Shown here: positions 57,616 to 64,000 of the stretch, piece by piece | Layout: the number at the start of each line of letters is the position of its first letter | How positions within the stretch are numbered: the stretch's first letter is position 1 | Position numbers and translations under genes: made by a program | Notes under the pieces: generated by a model | The model's input: only the letters and a program-made list of their open reading frames with translations | Told to the model about the DNA's origin: nothing | The model's database searches: none | Source of the DNA: DATKFM01 sp046154965 | GTDB lineage: Bacteria > Pseudomonadota > Alphaproteobacteria > Dongiales > Dongiaceae | Direction of reading: 5' to 3' | DNA: 64,000 nt | Assembly: GCA_046154965.1 (NCBI GenBank) | Contig: JBJXDY010000061.1 | Coordinates: 39,612-103,611, forward strand

Positions 57616-57825
57616 TCATGCCATGGGATGGCCGGTGGCGACGTCCTCGATCTCCGGCTTCGGCAGGCCGGCCCGGGCGACATGTTCGCGGACGGCATCG
57701 AAATAGACGGCGGCCGAGGAACTGGCGATGACGCGCACCTGATCGCGGGCCATCGCATCGACTGAAAGAATTCCGGAGACCGCCAGGGCAGCCGCAACGC
57801 ATACGCCAACGCCTTGAAACTTCAT
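57616..57825 (-). CDS. Small exported protein resembling the N-terminus of PstS
   Basis: 69 residues from MKFQGVGVCVAAALAVSG, a signal peptide ending near DAMARD. The mature RDQVRVIASSSAAVYFDAVREHVARAGLP and VATGHPMA resemble the first strand-helix of phosphate-binding PstS (RDQIRIVGSST type), but the frame then stops; a full PstS has about 300 residues. It could be a degraded duplicate, or a small protein kept for itself. It lies between murJ and glnD. Confidence 0.55.
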   Translation of the reverse strand: MKFQGVGVCVAAALAVSGILSVDAMARDQVRVIASSSAAVYFDAVREHVARAGLPKPEIEDVATGHPMA

Positions 57826-57952
57826 GGTAATCTTCTTGAATCCCGGGCGAGGCGACGGCCCCATGGCGCCACACCGCCCAATCAACGGCCATGTATAGGA
57901 TTTTTTTTGCTAGGAAATCGTTCAGCGCGGCGGTTGCGGATGCCGGGCGGCC

Positions 57953-60730
57953 CTATTCGGCTGCGGTTGCACTGTCTTCGCCTGACGCGGCGGCCGCCGC
58001 CGAGTTCTCGGGCTCCAGCACCTGCATCAGCCCGGCGCGGATGGACTTCAGGCGCGCGTCGCTTTCCACCTTCAAACCGTACTGGTCCTTTACATAGAAA
58101 ACGTCCACGGCGCGCTGGCCGAAAGTGGAGATCTTGGCCGATGAGATCTGCAGGTTGAGGTCGCTGAGGCAGCGGGTGAGGCGGTAGAGCAGGCCGGGGC
58201 GGTCGCGGCCATTGACCTCGATCACCGTGTGGTTGGCGCTGAGCTTGCTGTCGATCAGGACGCGCGGCGCCACCGGGAAATGGGCGTAGCGGCTGGGCAG
58301 CGAGCGGGCGCGCTGCTCCAGGTCGGGCAGCGGCCGGCCCGCCAGAGTCTGCTCCACGCTGGCGGAAAGCCGCGCCAGCCGGTCGGGACGGGCGAAGGGA
58401 CCGCCGTCCGCGTCCTGCACCCAGAAAGTGTCCAGCGCCTTGTGGTTGGCCAGGGTGAAGATGCGGGCATCCACGATGTTGCCGCCGCAGGCGGCGATGG
58501 CGCCAGCAAGATCGGCGAACAGTCCCTGGCGGTCGTCGGTGTAGATCGTCACTTCCGTCACCGCGCGCCACTGATCGATGCGCGTCTCCAGGCTGAGGTC
58601 CTGGGCGCTCATCTCCGCCCGGCGCACCTGCCGGGCATGGCGGGCATGGGCGTTCTTGTCGAAGGAGAGCCAATAGGAAGGATGCCCGCGCTCTACATGG
58701 GCGGCGAAATCCTGTTCCGGCCAGTCGGGCAGTTCCGCCCGCAGCGCTGCGATTGCCGCAAGTACCCGCGCCTCGCGGCCTTCGGTGATCATGCCGCCGG
58801 CGAGTTGTTCTTCCGTGCGGTAATAGAGCTCGCGCAGCAACTGCGCCTTCCAGCCGTTCCAGGTGCGCGGGCCGACAGCGCGGATGTCGGCGACGGTCAG
58901 CACCAAAAGCAACCGCAGCCGCTCCAGCGATTGCACCACGGCGGCGAAGTCCAGCACCGTCTGGATGTCGTCGATATCGCGCTTGAAGGCGGTGTTGCTC
59001 ATCAGCAGGTGATAGCGCACCAGCCAGGAGACGGTCTCGGTCTCTTCCGGCGTCAGCCCGAGCCGCGGACAGAGCTGAAGCGCCACCTCCGCACCCAGAT
59101 CGGAATGGTCGCCATGCCTGCCCTTGGCAATGTCGTGCAGCAGCACCGCCAGATACAGCACCCGGCGCGACAGTACCTTATGGACCACGTCCGACGCGAT
59201 CGGCACTTCGTCCTTCAGCAACCCCTGCTCGATGCGATGCAGGATGCCGATGGCGAAGATGGTATGCTCGTCCACGGTGTAGTGGTGATACATGTCGTAC
59301 TGCATCTGCGCGACGACGCGGCCGAAATCCGGCACGAAGCGGCCGAAGACGCCGGCTTCGTTGAGGCGGCGCAAGGTCCCTTCCGGATCTTTGCGCGACG
59401 TCAACATCTCCAGGAACAGCCGGTTGGCCTCGGGATCGGCGCGCAGCTCCCGGCCGATCAGCCGCAGGTTCTGGGTCGCGTAGCGCATGGTCATGGGATG
59501 GATGTCCATCTCATGGCGCTGGGCCACTTCGAATAGCCGCAGCAGATCCACCGGCCGCTTCTGGAACGCCTCCGGCCCGGCGACCGACAGACGGTCGGAA
59601 TCCACCGGGAAGCCCTCGATCTCCTGCCGGAACAAACGGAAGCCCGGCAGCCGCAGCCGCGAGCGCCGCTGATGCTGCGCCTCCAATGCGGCGCAGAAAA
59701 TGCGCGTGAGATCGCCGACGCTCTTGGCCACCAGGAAGTAATGCTTCATCAGCCGCTCGACGCCCTGGATGGCGCCATGGTCACGATAGCCGAGGCGGCG
59801 CGACACTTCCGGCTGCAGATCGAACGAAAGCCGCTCCTCCGCCCGCCCTGCGACGTAATGCAGCATGAAGCGCACGGTCCAGATGAAGGCGCTGGCCTTC
59901 TCGAAGCGCACCACCTCGCGCTGCGTGAAGACGTCGCGTTCCGTCAGCTTGGCGATGTCGTCGACCTGATAGAGATACTTGGCGATCCAGTAGAGCGCGT
60001 GGAGATCCCGCAGGCCGCCCTTGCCCTCCTTGATGTTGGGCTCGGTCGCATAGCGGGAATTTCCCATGCGGGTATGCCGTTCGTCGCGCTCGCTGAGTTT
60101 GGCCTCAACGAAGGCGACTTCTGTGCCGGCGACCAGCTCCTTGGCGAAGCGGCGGCGCAGCGTCTGCGCCAGTTCGCTGTCGCCGGTGAGATAGCGCATC
60201 TCCAGGATCGCCGTGCGGATGGTCATGTCGGCCTGGGCCTGGCGCAGGCATTCATCCACCGAGCGGGTCGACGGACCGACTTTCAGGCCTATGTCCCAGA
60301 GCATGTAGAGCATGTACTCCACCAGCTGCTCCACATGGGGTGTGTTCTTGTATGGGATCAGAAACAGCAGATCGATGTCGGAGAAGGGCGCCAGCTCGCC
60401 GCGGCCATAGCCGCCCACCGCCAGCACCGACAGCCGTTCCGCCGATGTGGGGTTGTGCAAGGGATACACGCGCACCGATGCCAGCTCATGCAGTGTGCGG
60501 ATCAGCTGATCCATCAGCAGGCTCAGGCCCTGGGCCGCCGCGCGGCCGTCATGATCGGCCTCGAAGCGGCGGCGCACTTCCGTCCGGCCATCGGCCAGCG
60601 CCTGCTTGAACAGCGCCAGCAGCGCCGGTCGCGCCGCCGCGGGATCGGGCCTGCCGGCGAAAACCTGCTCGAGCCGGACCGCGAGATCGCGGCGGTCGAT
60701 GATCGACCGGGGATCCTTAACGCCGTCCAT
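57953..60730 (-). CDS. glnD: Protein-PII uridylyltransferase/uridylyl-removing enzyme
   Basis: Nitrogen sensor that uridylylates PII under low glutamine. 925 residues: nucleotidyltransferase domain with VGGYGRGELAPFSDIDLLFL near 110, GlnE-like and HD domain (LAVLLHDIAKGRHGDHS), and two C-terminal ACT domains (VTIYTDDRQGLFADLAGA; VNGRDRPGLLYRLTRCLSD). Length fits the alphaproteobacterial enzyme. PII genes are not in the window. Confidence 0.97.
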   Translation of the reverse strand: MDGVKDPRSIIDRRDLAVRLEQVFAGRPDPAAARPALLALFKQALADGRTEVRRRFEADHDGRAAAQGLSLLMDQLIRTLHELASVRVYPLHNPTSAERLSVLAVGGYGRGELAPFSDIDLLFLIPYKNTPHVEQLVEYMLYMLWDIGLKVGPSTRSVDECLRQAQADMTIRTAILEMRYLTGDSELAQTLRRRFAKELVAGTEVAFVEAKLSERDERHTRMGNSRYATEPNIKEGKGGLRDLHALYWIAKYLYQVDDIAKLTERDVFTQREVVRFEKASAFIWTVRFMLHYVAGRAEERLSFDLQPEVSRRLGYRDHGAIQGVERLMKHYFLVAKSVGDLTRIFCAALEAQHQRRSRLRLPGFRLFRQEIEGFPVDSDRLSVAGPEAFQKRPVDLLRLFEVAQRHEMDIHPMTMRYATQNLRLIGRELRADPEANRLFLEMLTSRKDPEGTLRRLNEAGVFGRFVPDFGRVVAQMQYDMYHHYTVDEHTIFAIGILHRIEQGLLKDEVPIASDVVHKVLSRRVLYLAVLLHDIAKGRHGDHSDLGAEVALQLCPRLGLTPEETETVSWLVRYHLLMSNTAFKRDIDDIQTVLDFAAVVQSLERLRLLLVLTVADIRAVGPRTWNGWKAQLLRELYYRTEEQLAGGMITEGREARVLAAIAALRAELPDWPEQDFAAHVERGHPSYWLSFDKNAHARHARQVRRAEMSAQDLSLETRIDQWRAVTEVTIYTDDRQGLFADLAGAIAACGGNIVDARIFTLANHKALDTFWVQDADGGPFARPDRLARLSASVEQTLAGRPLPDLEQRARSLPSRYAHFPVAPRVLIDSKLSANHTVIEVNGRDRPGLLYRLTRCLSDLNLQISSAKISTFGQRAVDVFYVKDQYGLKVESDARLKSIRAGLMQVLEPENSAAAAASGEDSATAAE

Positions 60731-60920
60731 GAAACCGCCCGCTCAAATCCGCTGTCCTCGATATCAGCACATCTGCCCGCAAATCGAATTATCGCCGGAA
60801 AGGCCGCCCGGACCCAGCGGTTTTAGGCCTTAACCAGCGCGACGGCAGGGGACAAAGGGCGGGCGGGCCGATAGCATCGCCGCCATTGTTAGCCCCGGCC
60901 CACCACCGGACCCAGAGATC

Positions 60921-61898
60921 GTGCCGAAATTTCCCGCAATCAAGCCGTCCGCTCCGGTAATCGTCATCGGCGGCGCCAATATGGATCTGAAAAGCCGGGT
61001 TGCGGGGCCCGAGATCATGGCCAGCTCCAATCCCGGCACCATGGCTGTCATGCCCGGCGGCGTGGCCCGCAATGTGGCTGAGACGCTGGCGCGGCTCGGG
61101 GTGTCCACGGCTCTCCTTGCCGCCATCGGCTGCGATGCCCTGGGCGAGCGTCTGCTGGCGGAAACCCGCGCCGCCGGCGTTGATATGAAGGGCATTCTGC
61201 GCGGCCGCTTTGCCACCGGCAGCTATAGCGCCGTGCTGACGCGGCAAGGCGAGCTATTGATCGGCGTGGCAGACATGGCGGCGACGCAATGGCTGACCCC
61301 GGCGGCTCTGTGGCGGTTGCGAAAACGGTTGAGCCGCGCGCGGCTGATCGTTGCCGACTGCAATCTGCCGATGCCGACTCTTGCATGGCTGGTGAAGTTT
61401 GCGGCCGCGGCCGGTGTGCCGATCGCGCTGGAGACAGTGTCGGTGCCGAAGGTGAAGCGGTTGCGCGCGATCCTGCGGCGCCGCGCGCCGATCTTCGCGC
61501 TGTTCAGCAATCGCGCAGAGATTGCGACGATCACCGGCAAAGATGCAAACAGCCCGCAAGGTCTGGCCAGCGCCGCTCGATGGCTGCATGATCGCTGCGT
61601 GCAGCATGTAGCTATCAGTCTCGGTATCCATGGCATGTACATCTCTGCAATGGGCGGGAAACGCGGCGTCGTTGTCGCAAGCCGACGGGCGAAGATTGTC
61701 GACGTCACCGGTGCGGGCGATGGGGCGGTTGCCGGAACCTTGTTCGGCCTTCTGCGCGGCTTCGACCTGAGGCGCGCCGCGGATTGCGGGCAAGCCACGG
61801 CCGCGCTTACCGTCGCCAGCGGGCACTCCGTCAGCCCCAAGATTACGGGCCGGGCGATCTTGAGAAGCGTATCGACGAGAGCGGCACGCCGCCGATGA
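60921..61898 (+). CDS. psuK: PfkB-family kinase, probably pseudouridine kinase
   Basis: 325 residues. PfkB signatures: VIGGANMDLKSRV, MPGGVARNVAETLARLG and the catalytic VDVTGAGDGAVAGTLFG. The family includes ribokinase and others; pseudouridine kinase is inferred because the stop overlaps the start of psuG by 4 bases. It would phosphorylate pseudouridine to its 5'-phosphate. Starts with GTG and has no strong Shine-Dalgarno. Confidence 0.85.
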   Translation: MPKFPAIKPSAPVIVIGGANMDLKSRVAGPEIMASSNPGTMAVMPGGVARNVAETLARLGVSTALLAAIGCDALGERLLAETRAAGVDMKGILRGRFATGSYSAVLTRQGELLIGVADMAATQWLTPAALWRLRKRLSRARLIVADCNLPMPTLAWLVKFAAAAGVPIALETVSVPKVKRLRAILRRRAPIFALFSNRAEIATITGKDANSPQGLASAARWLHDRCVQHVAISLGIHGMYISAMGGKRGVVVASRRAKIVDVTGAGDGAVAGTLFGLLRGFDLRRAADCGQATAALTVASGHSVSPKITGRAILRSVSTRAARRR

Positions 61899-62815
61899 AC
61901 CCCTATCTCGACATTACGCCTGATGTCCGCGCCGCGCTGGCGGCGAACAAGCCTGTCGTCGCGCTGGAGTCCACCGTCATCGCCCACGGCATGGCCTATC
62001 CGCAGAATCTGGAAACGGCGCTGGTCGTCGAAGCCATTGTCCGCGAGGGTGGCGCCGTTCCCGCAACCATCGCGGTGATCGGCGGCCGGCTGAAGGCAGG
62101 TCTGAATGCGACGGAGATCGAGCACATCGCCAGGGCCAACGACATGATGAAGGCGACGGCGCGCGACCTGCCTTATCTCGCGGCGACCGGCGGCGATGGC
62201 GCCACCACCGTCGCCGCGACCATGCGTGTCGCCGCGCTCGCCGGCATCCGAATCTTCGCCACCGGCGGCATCGGCGGCGTCCATCGTGGGGCGGCGCAGA
62301 CCTTCGACATCTCGGCCGACCTGACGGAGATGACGCAAAGCCCCGTCGCCGTGGTCGCCGCCGGCGCCAAATCGATCCTGGATATCGGCGCCACGCTGGA
62401 ACGGCTGGAGACTCTGGGCGTGCCTGTGATTGTCTATGGCGCTGGCCGCTTCCCAGCCTTCTATATCAGGGACAGCGGCTTTCCCGCGCCGCTGCAGCTG
62501 AACAGCGCCACCGATATCGCGCGCATGATGCAGGCTCAATGGTCGCCCGGTTTTAGCGGCGGGTTGCTGATCGCCAATCCCATCCCAAGCGCCGATGAAG
62601 TCCCCGCGCCGATCATCGACCGGGCAATAACCCAAGCGCTGGCGGAGATGGAGAAGCAGGGCATCGGCGGCAAGAAAACCACGCCCTATCTGTTGGCCAA
62701 GGTGGCGGCGATCACCGGCGGCGACAGCCTGAAGGCCAACATGGCGCTGATCCACAATAATGCCCGCCTCGCCGCCGAGATCGCCGTGGCCTTTGCGGCG
62801 CTCTCCGGCAGTTAA
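61895..62815 (+). CDS. psuG: Pseudouridine-5'-phosphate glycosidase
   Basis: 306 residues. Splits pseudouridine 5'-phosphate to uracil and ribose 5-phosphate. Diagnostic sequences: VALESTVIAHGMAYPQNLETA, PATIAVIGGRLKAGL, DLPYLAATGGDGATTVAATM, FATGGIGGVHRGA and TPYLLAKVAAITGGDSLKAN. With psuK it forms the standard salvage pair, useful with TruB-type pseudouridines released from RNA. Confidence 0.96.
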   Translation: MNPYLDITPDVRAALAANKPVVALESTVIAHGMAYPQNLETALVVEAIVREGGAVPATIAVIGGRLKAGLNATEIEHIARANDMMKATARDLPYLAATGGDGATTVAATMRVAALAGIRIFATGGIGGVHRGAAQTFDISADLTEMTQSPVAVVAAGAKSILDIGATLERLETLGVPVIVYGAGRFPAFYIRDSGFPAPLQLNSATDIARMMQAQWSPGFSGGLLIANPIPSADEVPAPIIDRAITQALAEMEKQGIGGKKTTPYLLAKVAAITGGDSLKANMALIHNNARLAAEIAVAFAALSGS

Positions 62816-62924
62816 CCAAGGCGCCGGCAAGTGGAAGAAAGCAGGTCCGACGAACGTCAATTTGTGGCAGACTGATAACCGGAAAACGTCGCGATTCTCC
62901 TATTCATCTGCCAAGGAGCCTCGG

Positions 62925-63440
62925 ATGAACTCTCTGCAACACCACGTCCTCGTCCTGCTCGCAGCGCTCGGCCTCGCCGGCTGCGCCGATGACGGTATGA
63001 AGCGGGTCAAGTCGCAGCCGGTCTTGACCTCCTTCGCCAGCGGCAGCGTCGACACCGTCACCGTCGATGTGCTGGACCCCGAAGCCGCCGAGCAGATCGA
63101 GCTGGTGGCGCCGGATGGTACCGTCATCACTGCCTTCCGTGTCGACCGCGAGAAGGTCACCGGCGATTATCGTGGCGGCCAGCCCAGCATGGGGGTCGGC
63201 GTCGGCGTCGGCAGCGGCGGCTGGCACGGGGGCGGCGTTGGTGTCGGCACGGGTATCGGCTTCGGCTTTCCCCTGGGGGACGCGAACGACCGCCGCGAGG
63301 CAAGAACCCGCTCCATCGGCCAGGTGAAACTGCCGGACATGACGGCCTATCGGGCGAATTGGACCCAATGGCAGGCCCGGGTCACCTTCCCTGGAAAACG
63401 CACGGTGACCGTCGCCGCCCCGCCGCCGCCTGCGGGATAG
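62925..63440 (+). CDS. Lipoprotein with Gly/Val-rich central repeat
   Basis: 171 residues; AAGGAG precedes the ATG. Lipobox LAALGLAGC, then an acidic region with VTVDVLDPEAAEQIELVAPDG and a glycine-rich stretch (MGVGVGVGSGGWHGGGVGVG) before a C-terminal domain ending in a Pro-rich tail. I do not recognise the family; it looks like an outer-membrane lipoprotein with a flexible linker. Confidence 0.8.
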   Translation: MNSLQHHVLVLLAALGLAGCADDGMKRVKSQPVLTSFASGSVDTVTVDVLDPEAAEQIELVAPDGTVITAFRVDREKVTGDYRGGQPSMGVGVGVGSGGWHGGGVGVGTGIGFGFPLGDANDRREARTRSIGQVKLPDMTAYRANWTQWQARVTFPGKRTVTVAAPPPPAG

Positions 63441-63474
63441 GCCACCGCTGGCGCCGGCTCCAAGTCCGGGCGAT

Positions 63475-63498
63475 GGACCCCATGTCCAGCGGGGATCC
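63475..63498 (+). terminator. Stem-loop after the Gly-rich lipoprotein
   Basis: GGACCCC pairs with GGGG(A)TCC across a 9-base loop with one bulge. No U-run. It may be a degenerate copy of the CCCC/GGGG hairpin class seen at 998-1075. Confidence 0.25.
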
Positions 63499-63554
63499 AG
63501 GCCAAACAACCTTCAACAGGGCCTCGATAGGGACGGCGTCGCCCCAGGCCGGGA

Positions 63555-64000
63555 TCAGGCCGCGCGGCCGGGGCGGAAACCGGCGGCGGGGGCCGCGGGT
63601 GATTCTTCGTGGAAGAAGCTGGTCAGGGCCAGCAGCTGGCGCATCTGCCGGTCGACGTCGGCCAGGGCGACCGTCGTGTGCTCGACCAGTGCGGCGTTCT
63701 GCTGGGTCACCGCCTCCATGCGCGACACCGATTCGTCGGCTTCGCGCACGCCGACGGCTTGCTGGCTGCTGGCGGAAGCGATCTCGGCGACGATGTCGGA
63801 GGCGCGCTTGATCGATTCGACGATGCCGCCCAGCGCCGTGCCGGCCTTGATAACGAGATCGACGCCGGTCCGCACCTGTTGAGAACTTTCGCGGATCAGG
63901 CCACGGATTTCCTGGGAGGCCTGGGCGGTGCGCTGCGCCAGCGCGCGCACTTCCACCGCCACGACGGCGAAGCCGCGGCCGGCATCGCCGGCGCGCGCCG
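63555..64000 (-). CDS. Methyl-accepting chemotaxis protein, C-terminal part
   Basis: Runs off the right edge; about 148 residues are visible. The frame upstream of the GTG at 63962 continues as coding sequence with ARAGDAGRGFAVVAVEVRALA, the hairpin tip that contacts CheA/CheW in chemoreceptors (Asp where most have Glu). The rest is the returning helix with Ala/Gln-rich heptads and a short C-terminal tail with no pentapeptide for CheR. Sensor domain and start lie outside the window. Confidence 0.9.
   Translation of the reverse strand, partial: ARAGDAGRGFAVVAVEVRALAQRTAQASQEIRGLIRESSQQVRTGVDLVIKAGTALGGIVESIKRASDIVAEIASASSQQAVGVREADESVSRMEAVTQQNAALVEHTTVALADVDRQMRQLLALTSFFHEESPAAPAAGFRPGRAA

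Overview
The window is a GC-rich, gene-dense chromosomal segment of an alphaproteobacterium, most likely a member of the Rhodospirillales or a close relative. The support is the order dnaA-dnaN-recF-gyrB next to rpsT, mutM and ubiE-ubiB; an Irr-type Fur protein beside rubrerythrin; and a long one-way block, read leftward from about 44.7 to 22.7 kb, of tsaB-rimI-mur-olsB-olsA-miaB-phoH-ybeY-corC-lnt-XRE-metK-trmB-rimP-nusA-ylxR-infB-rbfA-truB-rpsO-pnp. No rRNA, tRNA, CRISPR, insertion sequence or prophage was seen. Only the left end (about 1-1100), with one HEPN-like gene of more AT-rich composition and a palindromic intergenic repeat, looks like accessory DNA.

Region by region. 1.1-8.1 kb: replication genes gyrB, recF, dnaN and dnaA on the minus strand, led by a small rhodanese gene. 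8.5-10.6 kb: rpsT, an enoyl-CoA hydratase and mutM. 10.7-15.6 kb, plus strand: ubiquinone biosynthesis (ubiE, ubiB), coenzyme A (coaBC), dut and a MoeB-type adenylyltransferase, tightly packed. 15.8-21 kb: a small Thr/Gly-repeat lipoprotein, a 2-hydroxyacid dehydrogenase, an SH3 protein, then the set rubrerythrin / Fe-S oxidoreductase / DUF3501, which lies beside irr and has a strong inverted-repeat operator candidate over its promoter. 21-27.5 kb: a long nitronate-monooxygenase-like protein, a glycerophosphodiesterase, pnp, rpsO, truB and rbfA. 27.5-33 kb: infB-ylxR-nusA-rimP. 33-44.7 kb: trmB, metK, a regulator, envelope genes (lnt, corC), RNA processing (ybeY, phoH, miaB), lipid acyltransferases, mur, rimI and tsaB. 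44.8-54.7 kb is the most mosaic part: a D-Ala-D-Ala dipeptidase, a RutE-type reductase, nfuA, an adenylate cyclase, a secreted protein, UspA, Alph_Pro_TM/TauE, DUF2333, and a coupled pair of a Tat-exported AlkP-like protein with a membrane protein. 54.2-64 kb: a GNAT, trpS, murJ, a PstS-like stub, glnD, psuK-psuG, a lipoprotein and the end of a chemotaxis receptor.

Most genes are housekeeping with recognisable motifs. The points that deserve a second look are the Irr-like operator on the rubrerythrin set, the hairpin between a good trpS promoter and the trpS start, the missing zinc ligand in MutM, the coupled AlkP-like/membrane-protein pair, the PstS-like stub, the HEPN gene at the left edge, and a cysteine cluster in the nitronate-monooxygenase-like protein. 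I did not find a clear multi-gene system that is wholly new. No chromosomal origin could be located from DnaA boxes by eye.
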